DNA from: DAOULT01 sp964646625
GTDB lineage: Bacteria; Chloroflexota; Anaerolineae; CAZYHC01
DNA length: 64,000 nt
Direction of reading: 5' to 3'
Assembly: GCA_964646625.1 (NCBI GenBank)
Contig: CAZYHC010000009.1
Span: forward strand, 69,935-133,934
Below are positions 1-7,989 of the stretch, piece after piece (within the stretch, counting starts at the first letter, position 1; each line of letters begins with the position of its first letter). The notes under the pieces were generated by a model. It saw nothing but the letters and a program-made list of their open reading frames with translations, was not told where the DNA came from and did not search any database. The position numbers were made by a program, and so were the translations under genes.

Positions 1-1
1 G

Positions 2-142
2 ATCGGGACGTTCGGGGGGGTGCTCGTTTTGGGGTTGATCGACAATCTCTTGAATCTGTTCAACGTGCAATCCTATTACCAGCAGATTTTCAAGGGACTG
101 ATCATCGTGTTTGCTGTACTGGCCCGGCGGAAGGAGCAATAG
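2..142 (+). CDS. sugar ABC transporter permease, RbsC-like (3' end only)
   Basis: Only the last 46 codons are present; the gene enters from outside the window. The frame ends at TAG 140-142 and reads as the hydrophobic C-terminus of a BPD_transp_2 (ribose/xylose/galactose-type) permease, including a GTFGGVLVLGLIDNLLNLF segment and a charged RRKEQ tail. In this family the segment packs in the inner membrane and forms part of the sugar channel. It lies 123 bp upstream of an RbsB-like binding protein, so the two probably serve one importer. The family call rests on a short fragment. Confidence 0.7.
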   Translation: MGTFGGVLVLGLIDNLLNLFNVQSYYQQIFKGLIIVFAVLARRKEQ

Positions 143-180
143 GCCGAACATCCTTCCCCTGCTCTAAGGGATGGGATGAA

Positions 181-192
181 GAAAGGAGGTGG
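181..192 (+). promoter_or_regulatory. extended Shine-Dalgarno-like element in leader of 266
   Basis: GAAAGGAGGTGG lies about 75 nt upstream of the true start and separately from that start's own AAAGGAGGAGG. It can open a short frame beginning GTG GTC that ends at TAA (about 220). Similar elements precede the binding-protein genes at 5030 and 18349 and the Tat Fe-S genes at 51167 and 57506. The role is unknown; a leader peptide or standby ribosome site is inferred. Confidence 0.3.
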
Positions 193-265
193 TCAGGCAG
201 ACAGGAAATTCAGGCTCATAAAGACGATGGAAATTTGACTATCAACTAAAGGAGGAGGTCAACCA

Positions 266-1219
266 ATGAAACGCATATTGGCTTTGAGTGTTATCTTAGC
301 GGTGCTCCTGGTGGCTGTCGGGGCCCCCACTGTCGCTTCCCAGGAGGCGGGCCCCATCCGCATCGGCATGGTCAACTTCACCCTGTGCTGCTCCTACTTC
401 ATCGGCATGTCCGAGGCGGTGGAGCAAGAGGCCGCCTTCTACGGCAACATCGAGATGATCGTGACCGATGCCGGCGGCGATGTCGAGAAGCTGACCTCGG
501 ACGTCGAGGACGTGCTGGCTCAGAATGTGGATGGGATCATCATCAGCGCTGGCCCGATTGAAGCCCTCCCGGCCGGCCTGGATGCCATCGAAGAGGCCGG
601 CGTGCCGGTGGTGCTGGTGGACAGGCTGTTGAAAGGCGGCGAGTACACCAGTTGGATAGGCCCTAACAACTACCAGATTGGGGTGCAGGATGGGCAGTAC
701 ATCTCAGAGCGGCTGGCTGGTGAAGGCTTACTGGCAGTGCTGCGCGGCGGCCCGGCGGACAACACCATCGGCCTGGATCGCACCAACGGCATGCTCTCCG
801 AAGTGGAGAAAACTAACATTGTGGTAGAGATGGCCCCGGATTTCGGGGGCTGGAGCGAGGACGGCGGGTTCACCCTCATGGAGGACATGCTGGCCCGCTT
901 CGACAAGATCGACGTCGTCTTCTGCGAGAACGACTCCATGTGCCTGGGGGCGCAGAAAGCCATCGAGGACGCGGGCCGCACCGACGAGATGTTCTTGTGC
1001 GGCGTAGACGGCCAGAAAGAGGCCCTGGTGGCAATTATGGAAGGCACCAACTACGCCTGCACCGGCAAGAATGACTCCGACGAGATCGGACGGGCCGGGT
1101 TCCACCGCCTGATGGCCATCCTGGCAGGAGCGGCCCCGGAGAAGGACACCGTCTTGCCCTCGCCGCTCATCATCATCGACAACGTCTGTCAGCACTACGA
1201 CCCGGACAGCGTTTTCTAA
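266..1219 (+). CDS. RbsB-like sugar ABC transporter substrate-binding protein
   Basis: This 317-aa extracytoplasmic protein is expected to capture a monosaccharide and deliver it to a BPD_transp_2-type permease, whose end lies just upstream. Residues 1-25 form a signal peptide (MKR, then a Leu/Val/Ala core). The mature part starts with a strand like RIGMVNFTLCCSYFIGMSEA and has the two-lobed Peripla_BP_4 pattern: VDGIIISAGP near residue 90, GVPVVLVDR near 115, and VFCENDSMCLGAQKAIEDAG near 220. The length is normal for the family. A strong AAAGGAGGAGG lies about 8 nt before the ATG. The exact sugar cannot be read from sequence. Confidence 0.88.
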   Translation: MKRILALSVILAVLLVAVGAPTVASQEAGPIRIGMVNFTLCCSYFIGMSEAVEQEAAFYGNIEMIVTDAGGDVEKLTSDVEDVLAQNVDGIIISAGPIEALPAGLDAIEEAGVPVVLVDRLLKGGEYTSWIGPNNYQIGVQDGQYISERLAGEGLLAVLRGGPADNTIGLDRTNGMLSEVEKTNIVVEMAPDFGGWSEDGGFTLMEDMLARFDKIDVVFCENDSMCLGAQKAIEDAGRTDEMFLCGVDGQKEALVAIMEGTNYACTGKNDSDEIGRAGFHRLMAILAGAAPEKDTVLPSPLIIIDNVCQHYDPDSVF

Positions 1220-1546
1220 GGCCGGGCGGCCAGCAGGTGGCTAGAGTATAGACGCTCGCTGAGCGCTGGAAAGCAGGTGGCCTCCCAGGGTTCAATGGCG
1301 CAGGAAGGGTCTTCCCTGGGGGGCCACCGGGTTCCAGTTGAGCCAGAACTCGGTGGCAGGGCCAGACGAGCCGGTAACTGGTTACGTCTATGCCTGCCGC
1401 GAAGTCAAATCTGCGATTCCCACCAGCTTTATCTCCCGCGAGGAGTTGGGACGGCTGGTACAAATGCAGGCTCAATATTTACCGGCAGCGCTTTCTACCC
1501 GGTATCCCGCTGATGGGGGTCGCCCTGTATCGACGGAGATCGTGCT
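1220..1546 (+). other. intergenic region without a convincing gene
   Basis: These 327 bp lie between the RbsB-like gene and the next permease. Three overlapping short frames exist but none has a good ribosome site or recognisable domain. A 15-bp inverted repeat sits at 1276-1328. The rest may be a decayed gene: one frame reads smoothly (PVTGYVYACREVKSAIPTSF) but has no start of its own that I trust. Confidence 0.5.
1276..1328 (+). terminator. inverted repeat, probable terminator after 266
   Basis: GGTGGCCTCCCAGGG pairs with CCCTGGGGGGCCACC over 15 positions with one G-T wobble, around a loop of about 23 nt. No T-run follows, so it may be a factor-dependent stop or an mRNA-stabilising hairpin. 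Confidence 0.45.
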
Positions 1547-2470
1547 ATGGCAGAAAGAAAAGTCTCCAGTAGCCGGGCATCTTTTGCCTGGCTCAATATC
1601 GCCTCTGAAACCCGTCTCAAGTATCTGTTGCTTGCGCCCTGTATCCTGTATCTCCTGGGCATAGGAGTTTTCCCCCTTCTTTATTCAGCCCGCCTGCTTT
1701 TTTACGACTGGAATATAAGCGCCCGCCGGGGCCAGGTCTTTGTGGGGCTCGGGAACTTTGTGAGACTGGCTGAGGACAGAATGTTCCGGGACACTTTGAG
1801 CAACACGGTTATCTTTGTGGTGGCGGCCGTCAGCCTGGAGTTTGTGCTCGGTTTTGGGCTGGCTCTGCTCCTCAACCGCCAGATCAAGGGGCAGGGCATC
1901 TTCCGCATAATCTTTCTCATGCCCATGATGGCTTCTCCGGTGGCCGTGGGCTATACCTGGCGGATGCTTTATCATGTGGCCAATGGCCCTTTGAATCACT
2001 TCCTGAGCCTGGTGGGGTTACCCCCTGCTTTCTGGACGAGCGATATTTCTACCGCCTTGCCTTCTGTGATTCTGATCGACGTCTGGCAGTGGACCCCCTT
2101 TGTGTTCGTTATCTTGCTGGCCGGGCTCCAATCGCTGCCCAGGGAGCCTTACGAGGCGGCCATTGTGGACGGCGCCAATAGCTGGCAGATTTTCAGGTAC
2201 ATCACCATCCCTTTGCTGAGTCCGGTTATGGCGCTGGCCGTCTTGCTGAGAGCGGTTGAGGCGGTCAAGATTTTCGATGTCATTTTCGTTACTACGGCCG
2301 GTGGCCCTGGCAGCGCCACCGAAACCGTCACCATGTACGCCCGCATGGTGGGGATGAAACAGTTCAACCTGGGCTACGGTTCGACGGTTTCTTATACTTT
2401 GCTCATCGTGTCGATTATCATTTTCACCTTTCTGATCCGCTTCCTGCGCCGTGAACGGGAATTTGAGTGA
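1547..2470 (+). CDS. sugar ABC transporter permease (MalF/UgpA type)
   Basis: This 307-aa inner-membrane protein is one of two channel subunits of a CUT1-type sugar importer. About six hydrophobic segments are visible, the first at residues 25-50 (LLLAPCILYLLGIGVFPLLYS). The cytoplasmic EAA loop that docks the ATPase reads EPYEAAIVDGANSWQIF followed by RYITIPLL near residue 205. The ATG has GGAG about 9 nt upstream. It is followed by a partner permease in the same operon. No binding protein or ATPase is adjacent, so a shared MsmK/UgpC-like ATPase encoded elsewhere is likely. Confidence 0.9.
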   Translation: MAERKVSSSRASFAWLNIASETRLKYLLLAPCILYLLGIGVFPLLYSARLLFYDWNISARRGQVFVGLGNFVRLAEDRMFRDTLSNTVIFVVAAVSLEFVLGFGLALLLNRQIKGQGIFRIIFLMPMMASPVAVGYTWRMLYHVANGPLNHFLSLVGLPPAFWTSDISTALPSVILIDVWQWTPFVFVILLAGLQSLPREPYEAAIVDGANSWQIFRYITIPLLSPVMALAVLLRAVEAVKIFDVIFVTTAGGPGSATETVTMYARMVGMKQFNLGYGSTVSYTLLIVSIIIFTFLIRFLRREREFE

Positions 2471-2492
2471 GAAGAGTGGAGGGCTGAGGGCA

Positions 2493-3383
2493 ATGGCAAA
2501 AGCGATCAGACGGCGATTGAGCACTATCTTGCTCTACATCGTGCTGGTGATTATTTCGGTGATCATGCTTTTCCCTATTTATTGGACCTTCATCACCGCC
2601 TTCAAGGAGCCTAAAGACGTCATAACCAATCCACCCAAGTATATACCGTTTATTGATTATCAACCCAGCCTGTATGCCTGGGAAGAGTTGGGGTTTGTGG
2701 CTGGCTCTGGCGAGGAGTATCGCACCACGCCCCACAGCGCGGAGGAAATCCTGGGGGTGGCGACGAACAGCGCCATCGCCGCTGTAGGGAGCACCTTGCT
2801 TTCTTTGATTATCGGCTGCCCGGCGGCTTACAGCCTGGCCCGCTTCCGCTTCCGGCGCTGGAAAAACAGGGACATCGCTTTCTTCATCCTGTCGCAGCGG
2901 ATGTTGCCGCCTATCGTCCTGGTGATCCCCTTTTTCATTCTGTTCAGAACTTTCAACCTTCTGGATACGCTGCCGGCCGTCATCCTGGCCCATAGCGTGG
3001 GCAGCATCCCTTTTGTGGTCTGGATCATGCGCGAATTCTTCCTGGACATCCCCAAAGAACTGGAGGACAGCGCCCGCATAGACGGTTGTTCCTACCTGGG
3101 CGCTTTCCTGCGGGTGGTGTTGCCGCTTTCTACCCCCGGCATGGTGGCGGCCAGCGTGTTCACCCTCATCTTCTCCTGGAATGAGTTCCTGTTCGCCCTG
3201 ACCCTCACTTTCAGCAAAGCCAGGACCATTCCCGTCCTGCTGGCCGGCCTGACGCACGGCGGCGCACCGCTGTGGTGGGACCTGTCAGCCATGCTGCTCA
3301 TCGCCATCGTGCCGGTGATCGTGTTCACCCTGTTCATCCAGCGGTACATTATTTCGGGCCTGACCTTGGGGGCGCTGAAATAG
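2493..3383 (+). CDS. sugar ABC transporter permease (MalG/UgpE type)
   Basis: Second channel subunit of the same importer, 296 aa from this start. The N-terminal membrane segment (ILLYIVLVIISVIMLFPIYW) and the FITAFKEPKDV motif are typical of MalG-like permeases. The EAA loop reads ELEDSARIDGCSYLGAFLRV near residue 195, and the C-terminus ends in GLTLGALK, the usual end for this family. The chosen ATG has GGAGGG about 11 nt upstream. An in-frame ATG at 2451 overlaps the previous gene and lacks a ribosome site. Confidence 0.88.
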   Translation: MAKAIRRRLSTILLYIVLVIISVIMLFPIYWTFITAFKEPKDVITNPPKYIPFIDYQPSLYAWEELGFVAGSGEEYRTTPHSAEEILGVATNSAIAAVGSTLLSLIIGCPAAYSLARFRFRRWKNRDIAFFILSQRMLPPIVLVIPFFILFRTFNLLDTLPAVILAHSVGSIPFVVWIMREFFLDIPKELEDSARIDGCSYLGAFLRVVLPLSTPGMVAASVFTLIFSWNEFLFALTLTFSKARTIPVLLAGLTHGGAPLWWDLSAMLLIAIVPVIVFTLFIQRYIISGLTLGALK

Positions 3384-3414
3384 ATTCGCCTGCAAGTATG
3401 ACGGAGGGATTAAT

Positions 3415-3807
3415 ATGGGCAAAGTGATTGAGAAGGTCAAGCTGACGAACCTCTTTGACCCTACAAAGTGGGCTGAGGTTGAAGCAGTCATTGATACTGG
3501 AGCAACGATGCTTGTCTTACCTCAATCTGTTGTAGATGAACTTGGGCTGAAGAAAATAGGGGATAGGAAAGTAAAATATGCAAATAACCAGACTCAGGTG
3601 AAACCAGTTTACAGAGGTGTTATCTTGGGCATTAAAGGGAGAGATGGCATTTTCGACGTATTGGCAGAAGTTGAGGGTTCAGAACCCCTGGTTGGTCAGA
3701 TAGTCTTAGAGGCTTTAGACCTCGTTGTCGATCTGACCACGAAGACAATTGCACCCAATCCAAGATCCCCAGATATGCCTATGGTTGAAATACTCATGGC
3801 AAGGTGA
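3415..3807 (+). CDS. retropepsin-like aspartic protease family protein
   Basis: This 130-aa protein resembles bacterial clan AA aspartic proteases. The active-site motif is visible as AVIDTGATMLVLPQSVVDELG (residues 25-45; DTGAT holds the catalytic Asp), followed by the flap-like strand region and a second hydrophobic strand (LVGQIVLEALDLVVD). Bacterial members are half-length and would act as homodimers. A GGAGGG lies about 9 nt before the ATG. The gene is AT-richer than the flanking transporter genes, like the next small genes, which suggests an accessory insertion. The substrate is unknown. Confidence 0.7.
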   Translation: MGKVIEKVKLTNLFDPTKWAEVEAVIDTGATMLVLPQSVVDELGLKKIGDRKVKYANNQTQVKPVYRGVILGIKGRDGIFDVLAEVEGSEPLVGQIVLEALDLVVDLTTKTIAPNPRSPDMPMVEILMAR

Positions 3808-3915
3808 TAGGTTTCGTGATATGGAACCGTATCTGGACGGGGCAATCTTCACAGACAGAACTGAACAAGTTGTGTGCAATTGGACTTTGGCGAGAAAGAT
3901 AAGGAGACTAGACAG

Positions 3916-4296
3916 ATGACCGAAGGAGCGAGAAAAGAGCTATCGGAAATAATAGACGCAATAGCCGACCTGGCTAGAAAAAGCCACGAAATCCGAAAAG
4001 AAGAAATGAAGATACGGGACAGAACCAGCGTGATCCGTGCCAAACTCCTCATAGATATTGCGACGGCTAAAGACGAAAGGGGGAAGCCGATATACTCAAA
4101 CCAACATCTGAGGGAAGCTGCACTGACTTTGGGACTGGACGAGAATGAAGAGTATAAGAGATTGAGAGAAAGATTGCGGGAACTGGATGACGAAGATCGA
4201 GTTTTAGCCATCGAGCATAGAAGATTGCTAGACCGAAGGACGCTTCTGATGATAGAGATGGGCTTGGAAAGCCCGCCTTTGTCCGACGACGCATGA
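3916..4296 (+). CDS. hypothetical coiled-coil protein
   Basis: This 126-aa, highly charged protein is predicted to be nearly all helical: long Lys/Glu/Arg-rich heptad-like stretches (residues 8-45 and 75-110) around a central GKPIYSNQHLREAALTLG segment. I do not recognise a family with certainty; small phage-derived recombination accessory proteins have similar layouts. The start ATG 3916 (MTEGARKEL) is preferred because homologous coiled coil begins there. An in-frame ATG exists at 3874. The gene is AT-rich and sits in a run of small accessory genes. Confidence 0.5.
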   Translation: MTEGARKELSEIIDAIADLARKSHEIRKEEMKIRDRTSVIRAKLLIDIATAKDERGKPIYSNQHLREAALTLGLDENEEYKRLRERLRELDDEDRVLAIEHRRLLDRRTLLMIEMGLESPPLSDDA

Positions 4297-4310
4297 CGGC
4301 AAGTTAGCTT

Positions 4311-4348
4311 CGCCAAATCGCGCCCGCTTTGGTCGCGTGACTTTGGCG
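4311..4348 (+). other. stem-loop after the 3916 gene
   Basis: CGCCAAA pairs with TTTGGCG, with an inner CGCG/CGCG pairing. There is no T-run. It may be a terminator-like or mobile-element-derived structure. Confidence 0.3.
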
Positions 4349-4452
4349 GTCCGTGCCCGTTAGCCACCATTGGCCGCTCAAAACAGCAGAGGTGCTGTAC
4401 GAGAAAAGGTGGCAGAAGCAACGCAGGCTAAGTGAGGAAAGAGAGGTTAAGG

Positions 4453-4683
4453 ATGAATAGCCGATTAACCAGTGAGTTGCTTGCCTTTGAAGCCGATCAC
4501 GTATGGGTAAGCGAAAATCTGGAAACGCTTCTGGAGGAGTATGCCGATCAGTGGATCGCTGTCAAGGATAAAAAAGTGATTGCCAGTGATCCCGCTCTGG
4601 CAGGACTGCTATCGAAGCTGTCAGAACCGGCCCACACATGTGTTGAATTCATTACCCGTGAACCTTTAGAGATGGTGCTATGA
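4453..4683 (+). CDS. DUF5678-like small protein
   Basis: A 76-aa protein with the recognisable DUF5678 pattern: a helical N-terminus, then a strand pair EYADQWIAVKDKKVIASDP (residues 30-50) and a C-terminal VEFITREPLEMVL strand. Members commonly precede small aspartic protease-like genes, and that is the case here: the next gene overlaps this stop by 4 bp (ATGA). The ATG at 4453 follows GAGAGGTTAAGG. An in-frame start at 4432 is less likely. The function of the family is unknown. Confidence 0.6.
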   Translation: MNSRLTSELLAFEADHVWVSENLETLLEEYADQWIAVKDKKVIASDPALAGLLSKLSEPAHTCVEFITREPLEMVL

Positions 4684-4853
4684 TCGTTCGAGGCCGTTTC
4701 ATCGGAGATGCACCGTATCTTGCCGTTCATCTTCGGTCGGCACACTTTCAAGGATTGGTCTGGCTCTTAGCCGATACAGGTTTGCTTCTCATGCGATTAT
4801 CAGGCTGGGAGCGTACAGCTAGAGAGGTGATAAAGCAGACTGGCTTTGGCTAA
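4680..4853 (+). pseudogene. truncated aspartic protease-like gene
   Basis: Beginning ATG 4680 inside the previous stop (ATGA overlap), the frame reads MIVRGRFIGDAPYLAVHL and continues to VWLLADTG. This is the usual beginning of the retropepsin-like partner of DUF5678 genes up to the catalytic LADTG motif. It then diverges into about 24 unrelated residues and stops at 4851-4853. The remaining two thirds of the fold are missing, so I read it as a deletion remnant. Confidence 0.5.
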
Positions 4854-4900
4854 CACGGTGTTTGTGGGAAGCTACCTAATTACATAGGTAGGCCCTGGGG

Positions 4901-4953
4901 GAAGGAGGTGATGTGCAGGCGAGAGAAAAGAAGGCAGGCCAATCTTCTGGCCT
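4901..4953 (+). promoter_or_regulatory. structured leader upstream of 5030
   Basis: GAAGGAGGTGATG (4901-4913) matches the 16S anti-SD almost perfectly but is about 120 nt from the gene start. A 21-codon frame (ATG 4911 to TAG 4974-4976) could be read from it. A 6-bp hairpin AGGCCA/TGGCCT follows at 4936-4953. The layout resembles the leader of the paralogous binding protein at 18349. Function inferred only. Confidence 0.3.
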
Positions 4954-5029
4954 ACAGGCGTAGCGTAGCAGCATAGCATCGTGGCATTGAGTAAACTATA
5001 CTTACTATTTACCAAAGGAGGTAAGAGAG

Positions 5030-6523
5030 ATGAAACGGTTGTTAGCTTTGCTGACAGTGATGGTCGTGCTCGTGCCCCTGCTGGTGACGCCAGCCACGGC
5101 CCAAGGCCCCTTTGAGGGCGTGAAATTAGTGGTCACCACCCAAACCGGCCCCTACATCGCCGGGCCTATGATCCAGCACGGGCCGGCGTGGACGGAGATG
5201 ACGGGAGGAGAGGTGGAGGTCGTGGAGACACCCTACGGGGAGCTCTACGAGAAGATTATGACCTCCTTCATAACCGGGGCGGCTGCCTACGACATCATCG
5301 TAGTGTCCGCCACCTGGTTGCCGGACTTTACCCCCTATCTGATCACCCTCGACGATTACATCGCCAATCCGGAGACCGACCCGGCCTGGGAGGACATCAT
5401 GCCCGCCTTCCGCGAGCAGATCGTATCTTGGGCTGGCAACGTCTATGCCCTGCCGTTCGATGGCGATACCCATTCCCTGTTCTATCGCCGCGACATCTTC
5501 GAGAACGAGGAGAACCAGGCCAAGTTCAAGGAGAAATATGGGTACGACCTCCAGGTGCCGGACACCTTCGACCAGCTTTGGGACGTGGCCGAGTTCTTCA
5601 CCGGCTGGGACTGGAGCGGCGACGGCCAGGATGATTTCGGTTGGGCGCAGCCCATGAGTCGTGGCACCCAGTCCCACTGGTGGTTCTGGAACTTCACCTC
5701 GGCCTTCAGCGTCCTGCCGGGCAAGCCGGATAAGTACCACGGCGTCCTCTACTTCGATCCTGAGACCATGGAGCCGCTTATCAACCAGGAGGGCTTCGTC
5801 AAAGGCTTGACCCTTTACCGGGATATGGGCAAGTTCGGTCCTCCGGGCATGCTTGGCTGGGATGTCTCTCAGATCCGCGCCAGCGCCCCCGCCGGCAATA
5901 TCGCCATGTGGATGGAGTGGGGCTCCTTCCCCGGCCTGTGCGAAGACCCCAAAGCGGCGGCCCCGGAGATGATCGGCAACTGCGGTACGACCATACGGCC
6001 CGGGGCTACGGAAGTCTGGGACCGCGAGGCGCAGTCCTGGGTGAAAATGGAGGAAGTTAACTACGTGCCTGTCCTCTGCTTCGGGGGCTGGGTGGCAGCC
6101 ATTGCCCAGACCTGCGAGAATAAAGATGCGGCCTACGACTTCATCAAGTTCATGTCCAGCCCGGAGATCAGCATGAAGGATGTAACCGTCGCTGACTCCG
6201 GCTACAACGTCTATCGCTTCTCCCACGCCGAAAACATAGACGCCTGGGTGGAGGCTGGTTTTGGGGAGCAGGACGCCAGGGAGTACCTGGCCGCCGTCCA
6301 GGCCGATATGGAGAACCCCAACGTCATGACCGACCTGCGTATTCCTGGCAAGCCGGAGTACGTGGATACCGTGCTCGACCTGTACGTCTCCAAGGCCCTG
6401 GCCGGAGAGATGGAACCCAAAGAGGCCCTCGATACTATCTACGACGAATGGGAGAAAATCACCGAGCGGCTGGGCCGGGAAGAGCAGTTGAAGGCCTATC
6501 GCACCATGCTGGGCCTGGAATAG
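5030..6523 (+). CDS. extracellular sugar-binding protein, SBP_bac_1 family
   Basis: A 497-aa substrate-binding protein of a CUT1-type importer. Residues 1-24 are a signal peptide ending PATAQ. There is no lipobox Cys, so it is either released or held by its uncleaved signal. Family features include YDIIVVSATWLPDFTPYL (residues 85-102), ALPFDGDTHSLFYRRDIF (141-158), and the long C-terminal lobe with FIKFMSSPEISMKDV. AAAGGAGGT lies 7-8 nt before the ATG. It stands alone, terminated at 6565, and is followed by a UroD-like methyltransferase. It may use either permease pair in the window. Confidence 0.88.
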   Translation: MKRLLALLTVMVVLVPLLVTPATAQGPFEGVKLVVTTQTGPYIAGPMIQHGPAWTEMTGGEVEVVETPYGELYEKIMTSFITGAAAYDIIVVSATWLPDFTPYLITLDDYIANPETDPAWEDIMPAFREQIVSWAGNVYALPFDGDTHSLFYRRDIFENEENQAKFKEKYGYDLQVPDTFDQLWDVAEFFTGWDWSGDGQDDFGWAQPMSRGTQSHWWFWNFTSAFSVLPGKPDKYHGVLYFDPETMEPLINQEGFVKGLTLYRDMGKFGPPGMLGWDVSQIRASAPAGNIAMWMEWGSFPGLCEDPKAAAPEMIGNCGTTIRPGATEVWDREAQSWVKMEEVNYVPVLCFGGWVAAIAQTCENKDAAYDFIKFMSSPEISMKDVTVADSGYNVYRFSHAENIDAWVEAGFGEQDAREYLAAVQADMENPNVMTDLRIPGKPEYVDTVLDLYVSKALAGEMEPKEALDTIYDEWEKITERLGREEQLKAYRTMLGLE

Positions 6524-6564
6524 AGACAAAGCCCGGCAACAAGGAAGCCTTAGTGTAACTCAGA

Positions 6565-6593
6565 CCCTCCAGGCCCCACGTGGGCCTGGAGGG
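6565..6593 (+). terminator. intrinsic-type terminator after 5030
   Basis: CCTCCAGGCCC and GGGCCTGGAGG form an 11-bp perfect stem with a 5-nt CACGT loop, 42 bp after the stop. The downstream T-tract is weak (CCTTATT). Confidence 0.65.
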
Positions 6594-6642
6594 GCCTTAT
6601 TGACGGTAAAGCACTTATAGTTCTGATACAAGGAGTTTCGTA

Positions 6643-7785
6643 ATGAACAGTAGAGAGAGAGTCCTGCTGGCCCTGGATCATACGGAGCCGGACCGGGTGC
6701 CTATTGACTTCGGTGGAATCGTTACCTCCATGCATCACGAGGCCCACCGCCGGCTTCTGGAGTACCTGGGGATGCCCCCTTACGAGGCCCCCATCCAGGA
6801 TATGTTCCAGCAGATTGTGTACCCGGCCCCGGCTCTCAAAGAGGTGTTCCACGCCGACGTGGAGAGCTTATTTGCCAACCCAGGCTCCGGCTGGGAGTTA
6901 GAGGTTGATCCGGTTACGGATACTTACGTGGACGAATGGGGAGTTCTCTATCAGCGCCCCCACGGCGGGTATTGGTACGACCTGGCCGACCATCCCCTCA
7001 AGGAAGGGACTATCGAGGAGCTGGAGCAATTTCAGTTCCCGGATCCGCGGGATCCCAACCGGGTCAAGGGCCTGGCCGATAAAGCCAGGGACCTGTTGGA
7101 GACGGACAAAGCGGTTACGATTAACAGCCCGACGGCCGGGGTTTTTGAACATTCGTACTGGTTGCGGGGTATCGAGCCCCTGTACCAAGATATGGCCTTT
7201 AACAAGAGGTACGTGGAGGCGCTGGCCGAGAGGGTGGTGGAGTGGCAGTTGGAATTCTGGGATTTTGTGCTGGATGCGGTAGGGCCTTACGTGCACGTCG
7301 TCAAGTTGGGCGACGACCTGGGAGGTCAGCATGGGCCTCTGTTCTCACCCGACCTGTATCGTGAAATCTATAAGCCCCGGCATCGGCGCTTAACCGACCT
7401 CATCCACCGCAAGACCGAGGCCCAGGTGTTCTTCCACACCTGCGGGGCCATTTACTGGGCCATGCCCGACATCATCGAGAGCGGGATGGACATCGTTAAC
7501 CCCGTCCAGGTTTCGGCCAGGGACATGGAGCCAGCCAGACTCAAACGGGAGTTCGGCCGCGACGTGGTCTTCTGGGGTGGCGGCGCAGACGCCACGAAAA
7601 CGATGACCTTCGGCACGCCCGAAGACGTTAAACGGGAGGTCAAAAAGCACATCCACGATCTGGCGCCGGGCGGCGGCTTCGTCTTCGGCTCGATCCACAA
7701 CATCCAGGCCGAGGTGCCGCCGGAGAACGTCGTCGCCCTCTTCGAAGCGGCCTACGAGTACGGCCAGTATCCCATCAGTGTTTAG
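6643..7785 (+). CDS. UroD-family (MtaA/MtbA-like) methyltransferase
   Basis: A 380-aa cytoplasmic TIM-barrel protein of the uroporphyrinogen decarboxylase superfamily. The N-terminus (MNSRERVLLALDHTEPDRVPIDF) is that of the methyltransferase branch rather than HemE. A zinc-ligand H-x-C is visible at H265-T-C267 (FFHTCGAI), as in methylcobalamin-dependent MtaA/MtbA. The third Cys expected near residue 350 is replaced within FVFGSIHNIQ. The family moves methyl groups to or from corrinoid proteins. A matching corrinoid protein lies at 22816 and a paralogue at 17157. Neighbouring sugar transporters suggest a methylated carbohydrate or related compound as methyl donor, which is inference. Confidence 0.78.
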   Translation: MNSRERVLLALDHTEPDRVPIDFGGIVTSMHHEAHRRLLEYLGMPPYEAPIQDMFQQIVYPAPALKEVFHADVESLFANPGSGWELEVDPVTDTYVDEWGVLYQRPHGGYWYDLADHPLKEGTIEELEQFQFPDPRDPNRVKGLADKARDLLETDKAVTINSPTAGVFEHSYWLRGIEPLYQDMAFNKRYVEALAERVVEWQLEFWDFVLDAVGPYVHVVKLGDDLGGQHGPLFSPDLYREIYKPRHRRLTDLIHRKTEAQVFFHTCGAIYWAMPDIIESGMDIVNPVQVSARDMEPARLKREFGRDVVFWGGGADATKTMTFGTPEDVKREVKKHIHDLAPGGGFVFGSIHNIQAEVPPENVVALFEAAYEYGQYPISV

Positions 7786-7866
7786 CAGCAAGCAATTAGC
7801 AACCAGACTGCTCGCTCCCAGCCCCCGCCCTCGGAGGCGTCCCAGGCGTGAGTTGGAGGCCAAAAC

Positions 7867-7884
7867 GCCCTCGGGGACGAGGGC
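7867..7884 (+). repeat. dispersed stem-loop repeat, copy 1
   Basis: GCCCTCGGGGACGAGGGC is a 7-bp hairpin with a GGGA loop in the 7786-7989 spacer. The identical 18-mer occurs again at 10303-10320. Both copies are followed by CTA/TAT and lie between transcription units. Confidence 0.5.
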
Positions 7885-7989
7885 TAAAAGCCTTTGAGCT
7901 AGACCCCAGCGAACTCTGCGCCCTCTGCGGTAAGAAAAAAATTGATAGATGAGAGAAGCTACCAGAAAATTGGGCAGGAGGATATAGTG

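Noticed and set aside
1338..1664. Open frame between the RbsB-like gene and permease
   Set aside because: It overlaps the permease start in another frame and lacks a ribosome site. It may be a decayed gene but I cannot support it.
5126..6529. Long antisense frame opposite the 5030 binding protein (467 codons)
   Set aside because: It mirrors the codon pattern of the plus-strand gene, has no domain or ribosome site, and is rich in His/Gly/Pro as is usual for shadow frames in GC-rich DNA.
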